Assembly: GCA_035405785.1 (NCBI GenBank)
Contig: DAONJS010000006.1
Location: forward strand, 109,880-173,879
From: BPGX01 sp035405785
Lineage (GTDB): Bacteria; Bacteroidota; Bacteroidia; B-17B0; Aurantibacillaceae
Direction of reading: 5' to 3'
Length of the DNA stretch: 64,000 bases
This document shows positions 34,275 to 43,009 of this stretch, one piece after another (position 1 is the first letter of the stretch; each line of letters opens with the position of its first letter). The translations under genes and the position numbers were made by a program. Below the pieces are notes generated by a model. It made no database searches, was not told the origin of the DNA, and was given only the letters and a program-made list of their open reading frames with translations.

Positions 34275-36608
34275 ATGAACTTTTTGAATGATTTAAATCC
34301 TGCACAAAGACAATCTGTTGAATATATTCAAGGACCATTGATGGTAATAGCGGGTGCTGGTTCTGGAAAAACAAGAGTACTTACTTACAAAATTGCGTAT
34401 TTGATTCAAAACAATTTCAGACCATACAATATTCTTGCATTGACATTCACAAACAAAGCCGCAGATGAAATGAAATCCCGTATTGCCCAATTAGTAGGCG
34501 AAGGCAATGCTCGTCAGGTATGGATGGGAACTTTTCACTCTGTATTTGCTAAAATACTCCGTAAAGAATCAGATAAAATTGGCTACACGCCAAACTTTAC
34601 AATTTATGATACAGAAGACAGTAAGAGAGTAATTACAGATATTATTCGCAGAATGCAATTAGATGAAAAAAATGCTTACAAGCCCAACAACATTCTTTCA
34701 CGAATATCTGATTTAAAAAACAAACTCATTTCACCATCAAAATATGAAGCACTACCAAATTTATTATCTGAAGACAGATTCAGAAAAAGAGAATATTTTG
34801 CTGAAGTGTACAAAGCGTACCAAAAACAACTTTACAAAAATGGTGCAATGGACTTTGATGATTTACTTTATTATACCAATGTTTTATTTCGTGATTTTCC
34901 TGATGTATTAGAAAAGTATCAAAATTTTTTCCAATATATTTTAGTAGATGAGTTTCAGGATACCAATTTTTCGCAATATCTGGCAGTAAAGCAATTAGCC
35001 CAAACTCATCAAAATGTATGTGTAGTAGGCGATGATGCTCAAAGTATTTATAGTTTCAGAGGTGCAGATATTGATAATATCGTTACAAATTTTAAAAATG
35101 ATTTTCCAACACATAAATTGTTTAAGTTAGAAGAAAACTACCGCAGCACTCAATACATTGTTGAAGCATCCAATGAAATCATTAAGAAAAACAAAAAACA
35201 AATTCCCAAAAATGTATTCACTAATAATGCCAAAGGTGAGCCATTATTTTTGTATGACTGTTTTGATGAAACAGATGAGGCACAAAAAGTTGCAAGAGAA
35301 ATTCTCAATTTAAAAAATAATAATATTTCTTTTTCTGATATTGCAATACTTTACAGAACCAATGCACAATCGCGTATTTTTGAAGATGTGTTTAGAAAAA
35401 ATCAAATTGCATATAAGATTTACGGCGGAATGTCCTTTTATCAAAGAAAAGAAATCAAAGATGTGCTCGCCTATTTTCGTGTGGTAGTTAATCCAAATGA
35501 TGAAGAAGCGTTGTTGCGAATTATTAATTTTCCAATGCGTGGTATAGGCGATACAACTATTGATAAAATGAGTGCTTACGCTTATGATAATCAGATAAGT
35601 TTATTTGAACTAATGAAAAATGCCCGTATTCTGCAAAACGAATTGAACATCAGTAACAGACAGGTTGCTACAATAGAAAGTTTTATTGCCAATATCATCA
35701 ATTTTAGAAATGTACTTTATGAGACAGATATAGTTTCTCTTGCTAATGAGATTATGAAATTTTCAGGAATCATTACTTATTATGAATCGCAACCAACAGA
35801 TGAAAACAAAGAGCGATTACTCAATGTGAAAGAGTTAATGAACGCAGTTGAACAATTTGGAAAAACTGAAAGAACATTTTCAGATGAACAGGCAAATGCT
35901 TCTGCGTATCCACCTTTTAGAACATTAGATGAATTTTTAAGAGAAGTAAGTTTACTTACATCACAAGATGAAAAAAATAATACCGATACTTCTCCAAAAG
36001 TTTCTTTAATGACCATCCATTTATCAAAAGGATTAGAATTTCCTTATGTATTTATTGTAGGATTAGAAGAAGGACTTTTTCCATCAGGAAGAATAATGTT
36101 TGAACCCGATATAGAAGAAGAAAGAAGGTTGTTTTATGTGGCAGTAACAAGAGCTAAAAAGAGAGTGCATTTATCTTATGCTCAAAAAAGATTTATTAAT
36201 GGTCGTGCAGGTTATTCAATACCAAGCCGATTTATCAATGATTTACCACAAGAATTTATCAATTTGAAATCTATATCTAATGATAAACGACGCTATCAAA
36301 GCGATAGAAATAACAATGAAGATACATCTTATTCTGAAAAAACAATATCTACAAAAATTAATACCACCAAAAAACTTATACCTGTTCAGCAAGCAAGCAA
36401 AACTAACACTTCTGTAAATGATTTTTCATCAGTTATTGGCAATAAAGAATTACAAAAAGGAGATGTGGTAACACACGACAAATTTGGCAGAGGAACAATT
36501 TTAGAAATATCAGGCAAATGGCCAGATAGCAAAGCTGTCATTTTATTTGACAATCATGGTCAAAAAGTGTTGTTACTAAAGTTTGCAAAATTAGAAAAGG
36601 TGATGTGA
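34275..36608 (+). CDS. UvrD/PcrA-type ATP-dependent DNA helicase
   Basis: A 777-residue superfamily 1 helicase. Motifs are AGAGSGKTRVLT (Walker A), LTFTNKAADEMKSRI (Ia), LVDEFQDTN (II), GDDAQSIYSFRGAD (III), EENYRST (IV), IHLSKGLEFPYVFIVGLEEGLFP (V) and YVAVTRAKKR (VI). A C-terminal Tudor-like domain (GDVVTHDKFGRGTILEI, about residue 730) is the mark of PcrA/UvrD that bind RNA polymerase. It acts in nucleotide excision repair and clearing replication obstacles. The small gene at 36629 follows within 21 bp. Confidence 0.95.
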   Translation: MNFLNDLNPAQRQSVEYIQGPLMVIAGAGSGKTRVLTYKIAYLIQNNFRPYNILALTFTNKAADEMKSRIAQLVGEGNARQVWMGTFHSVFAKILRKESDKIGYTPNFTIYDTEDSKRVITDIIRRMQLDEKNAYKPNNILSRISDLKNKLISPSKYEALPNLLSEDRFRKREYFAEVYKAYQKQLYKNGAMDFDDLLYYTNVLFRDFPDVLEKYQNFFQYILVDEFQDTNFSQYLAVKQLAQTHQNVCVVGDDAQSIYSFRGADIDNIVTNFKNDFPTHKLFKLEENYRSTQYIVEASNEIIKKNKKQIPKNVFTNNAKGEPLFLYDCFDETDEAQKVAREILNLKNNNISFSDIAILYRTNAQSRIFEDVFRKNQIAYKIYGGMSFYQRKEIKDVLAYFRVVVNPNDEEALLRIINFPMRGIGDTTIDKMSAYAYDNQISLFELMKNARILQNELNISNRQVATIESFIANIINFRNVLYETDIVSLANEIMKFSGIITYYESQPTDENKERLLNVKELMNAVEQFGKTERTFSDEQANASAYPPFRTLDEFLREVSLLTSQDEKNNTDTSPKVSLMTIHLSKGLEFPYVFIVGLEEGLFPSGRIMFEPDIEEERRLFYVAVTRAKKRVHLSYAQKRFINGRAGYSIPSRFINDLPQEFINLKSISNDKRRYQSDRNNNEDTSYSEKTISTKINTTKKLIPVQQASKTNTSVNDFSSVIGNKELQKGDVVTHDKFGRGTILEISGKWPDSKAVILFDNHGQKVLLLKFAKLEKVM

Positions 36609-36628
36609 GAAAATTAAAAAACATTGTT

Positions 36629-36805
36629 ATGTCAGAAAAAACAAGCTTTATTAATGTAGAAGAAATTAGAAATTTCTTTAAGGAAAAATGTGAAACAGAA
36701 AAAATTACTTTTACTGAAAAAGAGTTTGAAAAATTTCTTGATTGCTGTGAAAAAGATTTTTTTCAATGGCTATCAGATAACTACAAATATTATCTATCTG
36801 AATAA
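36629..36805 (+). CDS. Small acidic protein of unknown function
   Basis: A 58-residue frame starting MSEKTSFINVEEIRNFF, rich in Lys, Glu, Phe and Cys (three Cys). It is 21 bp after the UvrD-like helicase stop; a GTG start at 36605 would overlap that stop. Its size, charge pattern and position suggest a genuine small gene cotranscribed with the helicase, but there is no family match and it could be fortuitous. Confidence 0.45.
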   Translation: MSEKTSFINVEEIRNFFKEKCETEKITFTEKEFEKFLDCCEKDFFQWLSDNYKYYLSE

Positions 36806-36845
36806 ACTATATTTTCCCTCTTTACCTCTATTCCTTTATTTTTCG

Positions 36846-36853
36846 TAACTTTG
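36846..36853 (+). promoter_or_regulatory. -7 element TAACTTTG for yebC
   Basis: TAnnTTTG match 15 bases before the ATG at 36869, followed by CCAAAAAATTTCAGT, the recurring leader. It also excludes an in-frame TTG start at 36851. Confidence 0.65.
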
Positions 36854-36868
36854 CCAAAAAATTTCAGT

Positions 36869-37582
36869 ATGGGTAGAATATTTGAAAAGCGAAAAGAAAA
36901 AATGTTCAAGCGATATGCTAAAATGGCTAAAGCTTTTACTAAAATTGGCAGAGAAATTGCTATTGCTGTAAAATTAGGCGGTCCAAACCCTGAATCTAAT
37001 CCAAGATTAAGATTAGTCCTTCAAAATGCTAAGGCAGTTAATATGCCAAAAGCCAACATTGATGCCGCTATCAAAAGAGCCACAGAAAAAAATTCTGCCA
37101 ACTACGAAGAAGTTATTTACGAAGCATACGCACCTCACGGCGTTCCCTTAATCATTGAAACCACTACTGATAATCCCACAAGAACAGTTGCAAACATTCG
37201 TATGCACCTCAACAGAGGCAATGGAACATTAGGCACATCGGGGTCTGTTAGTTTTATGTTTGAAAGAAAAGGTATTTTCAAAATAGATGCGACTGGCAAA
37301 AACAAAGACGAGTTAGAACTTCAACTTATTGACTGGGGTGCAGAAGATATTGAATGGGATGATGAATCCAATGAAGTTATTGTAACTACTGCTTTTACTG
37401 ACTTTGGAAAAATGCAACAAGCTTTGGAAGAAAATCATATTCCTGTAAAAGAAACCAACAAAGTATTTGTGCCAACTAATACTGTTGAACTGCCCGAAGA
37501 CCAACAAAAAGATGTATTAGCACTTATTGAAAGATTAGAAGAAGACGATGATGTAGCGGCTGTGTATCACAATATGGCTTAA
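36869..37582 (+). CDS. YebC/PmpR family regulator or translation factor
   Basis: A 237-residue protein with the family hallmarks: KMFKRYAKMAKAFTKIGREIAIAVKLGGPNPESNP near the N terminus, LVLQNAKAVNMPKANIDAAIKRA and YEAYAPHGVPLIIE. The charged C-terminal DDDVAAVYHNM is also typical. Members of this family act as transcription regulators (PmpR) or as factors that relieve ribosome stalling on difficult sequences; which applies here cannot be told. Its stop codon abuts the stop of the convergent hydroxylase gene with no base between. Confidence 0.93.
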   Translation: MGRIFEKRKEKMFKRYAKMAKAFTKIGREIAIAVKLGGPNPESNPRLRLVLQNAKAVNMPKANIDAAIKRATEKNSANYEEVIYEAYAPHGVPLIIETTTDNPTRTVANIRMHLNRGNGTLGTSGSVSFMFERKGIFKIDATGKNKDELELQLIDWGAEDIEWDDESNEVIVTTAFTDFGKMQQALEENHIPVKETNKVFVPTNTVELPEDQQKDVLALIERLEEDDDVAAVYHNMA

Positions 37583-38482
37583 TCAGTTTGAAACTTTTTC
37601 TCTGGAGTTTTGTAACAATCTTTCTTTTCTTAATTGAGCGGAAGTTTTTTTGCTTCCATCATGGCTCCATCCGGGCGGACCAAAAATGTACATTATTTTA
37701 TCTTTTAGTGTTGGGGCTTTTTTGACATCTTTCCACATTTCTATCCATTCATGAAAAATCAATGTGAATACATCATCTTTTTCTAATGGTTTAGTTAGTC
37801 CATACTCTACTTTTTCTGTTTCTTCTTCAAATGTTCCAAAAAGTTTATCCCAAATAATTAAAAGCATCCCCATATTTTTGTCTAAATAAGGCACATTCTT
37901 TCCGTGATGAACTCTATGATGAGAAGGTGTTACAAAAATATATTCTAAAAATCCCAATTTGCCTACTGTTTGAGTATGAACTAAAATCCCAAAAATTTGG
38001 GTGGCAGAATAAACAAGCATTATATCAATACCTTTAAATCCAAACAATGCTAAAGGAATGTAATAAATAAATCTATACAAAGGTTGAAATACAGAAGAAC
38101 GAAAACCTACTGTTAAATTAAACTCTTCACTATTATGATGAGTAGCGTGAATAGCCCAAAAAAATCTGCAATAATGATCAACTCTATGTAACCAATAAAA
38201 CATAAAATCCTGACCAATAACTAACCAAAACCAATACCAAAAAGAACTTTTAATCTCAAAAAAATGAAATGAATAAAAATAATCCAATACCATTAAACAT
38301 ACACCCCTCATCAAAATATCTAAGCCCGCATTTAATGAACTTAAAATAATATTGTGGATGGTGCCTTTTACACTATACAATTTTATATTATGAAAATGAC
38401 TGTATAAAATTTCTGCCAAAATAACCACCGCATACAAAGGCACAGACCATAGTACCAATAATGATTCTTTAAACGCTTCCAT
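37583..38482 (-). CDS. Membrane fatty acid hydroxylase / sterol desaturase family protein
   Basis: A 299-residue membrane protein with the histidine boxes of the family: HRVDHYCRFFWAIHATHHN (HxxxH...HxxHH) and the second HHRVHHGKN. Several hydrophobic helices surround them. It would use di-iron to hydroxylate or desaturate a lipid chain, in Bacteroidota possibly an ornithine or sulfonolipid component, though that is inference. A -7 element at 38494-38501 indicates the ATG at 38482; a longer start at 38506 is upstream of it. It converges with yebC. Confidence 0.88.
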   Translation of the reverse strand: MEAFKESLLVLWSVPLYAVVILAEILYSHFHNIKLYSVKGTIHNIILSSLNAGLDILMRGVCLMVLDYFYSFHFFEIKSSFWYWFWLVIGQDFMFYWLHRVDHYCRFFWAIHATHHNSEEFNLTVGFRSSVFQPLYRFIYYIPLALFGFKGIDIMLVYSATQIFGILVHTQTVGKLGFLEYIFVTPSHHRVHHGKNVPYLDKNMGMLLIIWDKLFGTFEEETEKVEYGLTKPLEKDDVFTLIFHEWIEMWKDVKKAPTLKDKIMYIFGPPGWSHDGSKKTSAQLRKERLLQNSREKVSN

Positions 38483-38493
38483 ACAATTTGCTG

Positions 38494-38501
38494 CAAATAT
38501 A
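38494..38501 (-). promoter_or_regulatory. -7 element TATATTTG for the hydroxylase gene
   Basis: Perfect minus-strand TAnnTTTG match 11 bases before the ATG at 38482. The ribF promoter lies 50 bp away in the divergent direction. Confidence 0.6.
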
Positions 38502-38551
38502 ATCATTCCTTAATTCACCATCTATCATTACACCAACACATTTTAATTTTC

Positions 38552-38559
38552 TACTTTTG
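38552..38559 (+). promoter_or_regulatory. -7 element TACTTTTG for ribF
   Basis: TAnnTTTG match 15 bases before the ATG at 38575, followed by CCAAAAAATTTTACA, nearly identical to the yebC leader. It excludes an in-frame TTG start at 38557. Confidence 0.65.
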
Positions 38560-38574
38560 CCAAAAAATTTTACA

Positions 38575-39495
38575 ATGAATGTCTTGTATGAATGCCCACA
38601 ATTATCAAAAGAAATTGAAACTGTTATTACAATAGGCACATTTGATGGCGTTCATAAAGGACACCAAACTATTTTACATCGCTTGCAAGAAGTAAAACAT
38701 TCAAAAAACTTAAAGAGCATTGTATTTACTTTTCATCCTCATCCCAGAAAAATTATTCTTTCAGAAAAACAATCTATTAAAATTCTCACTACCCCATCAG
38801 AAAAAATTCAATTACTGCAATCCTATAATATTGATTATCTTATATTTTGCCCATTTACAAAAGAGTTTGCAAACATTCCACCCGAAGATTTTGTGCATTA
38901 TTTAAGTACTCAATTAAACATTAAACATATTATCATTGGCTATGACCACAAGTTTGGAAAAGATAGAAAAGGAGATATTAATACATTTTATCAACTAAAA
39001 GATAAATATCATTTTGAAGTTGAACAAATTCCCGCCAAAACTGTAAATGAAATAAACATTAGTTCTACAAAAATTCGTCAGTTTCTTTTAAGCGGAGATA
39101 TTGAAAATGCTAATGAATTATTAGGATATAATTATTTTTTAACTGGAATAGTTATAGAAGGAAAAAAGTTAGGCAGAACTATAGGCATTCCCACTGCTAA
39201 TGTAAAAGTTGAAGATGAAGACAAATTAATTCCTGCTAATGGTGTGTATTGTGTAAATGTAAATGTCAGAAATAAAACATACAAAGGAGCATTAAACATA
39301 GGGACTAACCCAACTACAGACAATGATAATTCACAAAAAATTGAAGTGCATATTCTAAACTTTAATGAAGACATTTATCATCAAAAAATTCAAATTTCTT
39401 TTCTTAAAAAAATTAGAGATGAAGAAAAGTTTGACAGTATAGAAAGTTTGAAAAATCAGATATTACAAGATATTGAGTGGTGTAAAAATGGATAA
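38575..39495 (+). CDS. ribF: Bifunctional riboflavin kinase / FMN adenylyltransferase
   Basis: RibF makes FMN and FAD from riboflavin. The N-terminal adenylyltransferase domain has IGTFDGVHKGHQ (residues about 18-29), FTFHPHPRK and IIGYDHKFGKDRKG. The C-terminal kinase domain has GKKLGRTIGIPTANV and LNIGTNPTTDN. At 306 residues it is the normal length. The start is the ATG at 38575 (MNVLYECPQ). Confidence 0.96.
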   Translation: MNVLYECPQLSKEIETVITIGTFDGVHKGHQTILHRLQEVKHSKNLKSIVFTFHPHPRKIILSEKQSIKILTTPSEKIQLLQSYNIDYLIFCPFTKEFANIPPEDFVHYLSTQLNIKHIIIGYDHKFGKDRKGDINTFYQLKDKYHFEVEQIPAKTVNEINISSTKIRQFLLSGDIENANELLGYNYFLTGIVIEGKKLGRTIGIPTANVKVEDEDKLIPANGVYCVNVNVRNKTYKGALNIGTNPTTDNDNSQKIEVHILNFNEDIYHQKIQISFLKKIRDEEKFDSIESLKNQILQDIEWCKNG

Positions 39496-39550
39496 GTATT
39501 TAGACACAAATTCAAATTTATACCAAAACAACTCAATATTCCGAAATTTT

Positions 39551-39665
39551 TAAACACAAAGAACACAAAGATAAATACTCATCACAAAGTGCGCAAAGGA
39601 TTTGATAAATCTACTAAAACTTTGTGTTCCTTTGTATAAGAATGCTTGGCGTTCTTTGTGTTTAA
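39551..39665. repeat. AAACACAAAG-type inverted repeat
   Basis: The gap 39496-39800 holds arms TAAACACAAAGAACACAAAG (39551-39570) and GGCGTTCTTTGTGTTTAA (39648-39665). Internal CACAAAGTGCGCAAAGG and CTTTGTGTTCCTTTGT segments lie between them. Related pieces, with CTTTGCG-like cores, occur at 14204-14236 and 55728-55770. Otherwise the gap is AT-rich up to the yifB promoter. Confidence 0.65.
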
Positions 39666-39748
39666 ATAATTTATTTTTTCTGATTTTACAGTAAATTTAG
39701 TATAAATCAATATTACTCTAAATTGTAAAAAAAATTAACTATACAATT

Positions 39749-39781
39749 TTTGTTACTATTCCTAAAAATTCATCATCTTTG
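39749..39781 (+). promoter_or_regulatory. Promoter of yifB
   Basis: TTTG at 39749-39752, a 21-base spacer, then CATCTTTG (39774-39781), one base off TAnnTTTG. The ATG at 39801 follows after 19 bases with the leader TAACAAAAATTTTTGAGCA. Confidence 0.55.
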
Positions 39782-39800
39782 TAACAAAAATTTTTGAGCA

Positions 39801-41345
39801 ATGTTGTTTAAAACCTACGGCTACGCAGTAAATGGAATAGATGCTATTAAAATTATTGTAGAAACTAATATCACACAGGGAGTAAATTTTTTTCTTGTGG
39901 GTTTGCCCGACAGTGCAGTAAAAGAAAGTCAGCAAAGAATTCAGGCGGCTTTGAAAAACATTGAATACAAAATGCCAGGCAAACAAATTACCATCAATAT
40001 GGCTCCCGCCGATATTCGTAAAGAAGGTTCTGCTTATGATGTAACTATTGCTATTGGTATTCTTGCGGCATCAGAACAATTGCCCATTCAATCATTAGAA
40101 GATACTGTAATAATGGGTGAATTAGCATTAGATGGTGAAATTCGTCCTATCAAAGGGGCTTTGCCTATTGCTCTCAAAGCCAAAAAAGACGGATTCAAAA
40201 AAATTTTTCTACCGGCTGAAAATGCCAATGAAGCCGCTATTGTTGAGGGTTTAGAAGTTTATCCAGTTCAACATTTGAAGGAACTAATTAATCATCTTAA
40301 TGGTGAAAATCCCATTCAACCTCTTCAAATCAACATTCAGGAATTATTTATCAAAAAACTAAATGAATACGAATTAGATTTTGCAGATGTAAAAGGACAA
40401 CAAAATATCAAAAGAGCATTAGAAATAGCCGCTGCTGGTGGGCACAATGTTATTTTGATTGGACCTCCTGGTGCAGGAAAAACAATGTTAAGCAAAAGAT
40501 TGCCATCTATACTTCCGCCACTCACATTAGAAGAAGCATTAGAAACCACTAAAATTCACAGTGTTGCTGGTAAAGTTGGAAAAAACATTGGTTTAATCAC
40601 TCAAAGACCTTTTCGTTCTCCTCACCATACTATCAGTGATGTAGCATTAGTGGGCGGTGGAAATAATCCTCAACCTGGTGAAATTTCTCTTGCCCACAAT
40701 GGTGTTTTATTTTTAGATGAATTGCCTGAATTCAAAAGAACTGTTTTAGAAGTGCTTCGTCAACCACTGGAAGACAGAGTGGTTACAATTTCAAGAGCAA
40801 AATTTTCTGTGCAATATCCAGCCAGTTTTATGCTTGTTGCCAGTATGAATCCTTGCCCTTGTGGTTATTACAATCATCCTGAAAAAGAGTGTGTATGCAC
40901 ACCTGCTATGGTGCAAAAATATTTGAGTAAAATTTCAGGTCCGCTAATGGACAGAATTGACCTGCATGTAGAAGTCGTTCCTGTAAATTTTGAAGAATTA
41001 TCTGCACGCAATATTCCTTCGGAAAGTAGCAAGGATATTCGTCATCGTGTTATCAAAGCAAGAGATATTCAAACAGAAAGATTTAAAGACATTGAAGGAA
41101 TTTATTGCAATGCACAAATGAGAAGTAATGAAATTAAACAATACTGTGTTCTTGACGATGCAGGCACAAAAATTTTGAAAACAGCAATGGAAAAATTACA
41201 ACTCTCCGCTCGTGCTTATGATAGAATCCTAAAAGTAGCACGAACTATTGCAGACCTTGACAATTCCGAATCCATTCAAGCAGTGCATGTAGCAGAAGCT
41301 GTGCATTACAGAAGTTTAGACCGTCAAAATTGGGGCGGTGAGTAA
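39801..41345 (+). CDS. YifB/ComM-family Mg-chelatase-like AAA+ ATPase
   Basis: A 514-residue protein with an N-terminal Lon-protease-like fold (GLPDSAVKESQQRIQAALKN). The Mg-chelatase domain follows: GPPGAGKTMLSKRLPS (Walker A), RPFRSPHHTISDVALVGGG, GVLFLDELPEF (Walker B) and CPCGYYNHPEKECVC. ComM-type proteins are hexameric helicases that extend branch migration during natural transformation. The gene is followed by an orphan response regulator whose possible GTG start overlaps its stop, so the two are likely cotranscribed. Confidence 0.94.
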   Translation: MLFKTYGYAVNGIDAIKIIVETNITQGVNFFLVGLPDSAVKESQQRIQAALKNIEYKMPGKQITINMAPADIRKEGSAYDVTIAIGILAASEQLPIQSLEDTVIMGELALDGEIRPIKGALPIALKAKKDGFKKIFLPAENANEAAIVEGLEVYPVQHLKELINHLNGENPIQPLQINIQELFIKKLNEYELDFADVKGQQNIKRALEIAAAGGHNVILIGPPGAGKTMLSKRLPSILPPLTLEEALETTKIHSVAGKVGKNIGLITQRPFRSPHHTISDVALVGGGNNPQPGEISLAHNGVLFLDELPEFKRTVLEVLRQPLEDRVVTISRAKFSVQYPASFMLVASMNPCPCGYYNHPEKECVCTPAMVQKYLSKISGPLMDRIDLHVEVVPVNFEELSARNIPSESSKDIRHRVIKARDIQTERFKDIEGIYCNAQMRSNEIKQYCVLDDAGTKILKTAMEKLQLSARAYDRILKVARTIADLDNSESIQAVHVAEAVHYRSLDRQNWGGE

Positions 41346-41367
41346 TAATTACATAAAGATAAATCTG

Positions 41368-42090
41368 ATGAAATCATTTAAAACAAATCGTTTGGGAATT
41401 TTACTTGCAGATGATGAAGACAATTTGCGTGATATTATTGCTTTCAATTTAGAACAAGAAGGTTATTCTATTTTCCCTGCCAAAAATGGCAAAGAAGCAT
41501 TAGAAATTTTCAAAAAAGAAAAACCACATCTTCATCTTGCTATACTGGATGTTAGTATGCCACAAATGAATGGTTTTGAACTTTGTGAAAAAATTAAATC
41601 TATTGACAAATTTTTTCCTGTGTTTTTTCTTACAGTAAGAAATGATCGTCAGGATAGAGTTTATGGGCTTAAATTAGGTGCAGATGATTATTTAAATAAA
41701 CCTTTTGATTTAGAGGAATTGCTACTGCGAGTAAAAAAATTGCTTTCAAGATATTATCCTTCTGATGAAATAACTATCAACAATCGTGTGATAGATTTTA
41801 ATTCAAACACTGTTCATATTCCAAATTCTCAAATCATTCAACTTTCAGAAAAAGAAGCAGCATTATTAAAATTTTTTATTCAACATAAAAACAAAAAATT
41901 ATCTCGTCAGGAAATTTTAGAAAATGTGTGGATTGATAAAGCAGAAGAAGCATCTTACAGAACTATTGATAATTTTGTAGTTTTATACAGAAAGATATTT
42001 GAAGATGATCCTAAAAATCCAAAACATTTTTTATCAGTAAGAGGTGTAGGTTATGTTTTTATTGATAAATCAAACAATCATTCACAATGA
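41368..42090 (+). CDS. OmpR/PhoB-family response regulator
   Basis: A 240-residue two-component regulator. The receiver domain has acidic DDEDN near the N terminus, the phosphoacceptor Asp in LAILDVSMPQMNG, FLTVRN and KLGADDYLNKPF. The C-terminal winged-helix DNA-binding domain ends FLSVRGVGYVF. No histidine kinase is adjacent, so it is an orphan with an unknown partner. A GTG at 41338 inside the yifB end would give ten more residues; the ATG at 41368 is preferred. Confidence 0.92.
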   Translation: MKSFKTNRLGILLADDEDNLRDIIAFNLEQEGYSIFPAKNGKEALEIFKKEKPHLHLAILDVSMPQMNGFELCEKIKSIDKFFPVFFLTVRNDRQDRVYGLKLGADDYLNKPFDLEELLLRVKKLLSRYYPSDEITINNRVIDFNSNTVHIPNSQIIQLSEKEAALLKFFIQHKNKKLSRQEILENVWIDKAEEASYRTIDNFVVLYRKIFEDDPKNPKHFLSVRGVGYVFIDKSNNHSQ

Positions 42091-42134
42091 AATCAGTGTT
42101 ATTATTCAGCATATAAAAATAAAATAACTTTATG

Positions 42135-42258
42135 AACCACAATAGAAACATAGAACGCATAGATTTACACATAGGAAATATTTTAAACACTTTGTGCTTT
42201 TCTATTGTGTTCTATGATTCTATGTGGTGCAATTATTGTATGGGACAGAATAGTAACA
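42135..42258. repeat. ACCACAATAGA inverted-repeat element ending at a gene start
   Basis: Arms AACCACAATAGAAACATAGAA (42135 onward) and TTCTATGATTCTATGTGGT (to 42228). Internal pieces GTGCTTTTCTATTGTGT also pair with the left arm. Similarity to the element at 12946-13253 continues beyond the arms to about 42258, covering the start codon of the following gene at 42240. Confidence 0.7.
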
Positions 42259-42992
42259 AAATTTTTAATTTCCATTTAAATATTAAAAAATCTATTTATT
42301 TTCTTTCTACTATCATTTTATTTTTTCAATTTGCTTATTCACAACAAGATTATCTAAATCAAGAACAATTTAAACATTTCAGAACAAGAAGAATTTTTGT
42401 AGCCAACTGGCAAATTAATCAATTAGCAGATAGTGGAGCATTGGTAGTAAGATTAAAATCAAATAAAAAATCCATTGAAGCCCTTAAAAAACTTAATAAA
42501 CTCAATACTGCAAAAGAATTAGAAATTTCAACTTATGCAATGAATAAGCAAATTGTGCGAGCATTTTATCATCATTATCATTTTTCAAAATTATATTTTA
42601 TTTATGATTATTCTTATGATAGTTTGTTGAAAAAAATTAAAGGAAATTATTTTTTAGATACTAACTTACAAAGAAATCCAGATATTCAACTAACAGAAAA
42701 ATTTTACTTAATTGCAGAAAAAGATAATCTCGTTCAATCATCCATCGGATTTGTGCCTGAATCACAAGCAAAATCAGTATCAGAAACAGGTGCTCCTGTA
42801 AAAGAAGTGGCTATCGTCATTAAAAACAAATATGGTCATCAATTAAAATCTCCTTTTCCATATTATGTAAAAGGCAACAATATCTTGAAATATCCACTTT
42901 ATGTTCAAAAACTTCAAAAAAGATTTGAAGAATTTAAATCAAAAAATCCAAGAGAAAATTATCCTGATGATGTAAAACCTTTTTTGTATTGA
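42240..42992 (+). CDS. Exported protein of unknown function
   Basis: A 250-residue protein. The hydrophobic signal sequence IKKSIYFLSTIILFFQFAYSQQD starts about 12 residues after the ATG, an unusually long N-terminal stretch. The mature protein is basic and helical with FRTRRIFVANWQINQLADSG, LNTAKELEISTYAMNKQI and KSKNPRENYPDDVKPFLY. No family is recognised. The start lies inside a repeat element, so the present start codon may have been supplied by the repeat. An earlier in-frame ATG at 42132 is entirely repeat-derived. uvrC follows after 17 bp. Confidence 0.6.
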   Translation: MGQNSNKIFNFHLNIKKSIYFLSTIILFFQFAYSQQDYLNQEQFKHFRTRRIFVANWQINQLADSGALVVRLKSNKKSIEALKKLNKLNTAKELEISTYAMNKQIVRAFYHHYHFSKLYFIYDYSYDSLLKKIKGNYFLDTNLQRNPDIQLTEKFYLIAEKDNLVQSSIGFVPESQAKSVSETGAPVKEVAIVIKNKYGHQLKSPFPYYVKGNNILKYPLYVQKLQKRFEEFKSKNPRENYPDDVKPFLY

Positions 42993-43009
42993 ATATAATT
43001 TAAATTACA

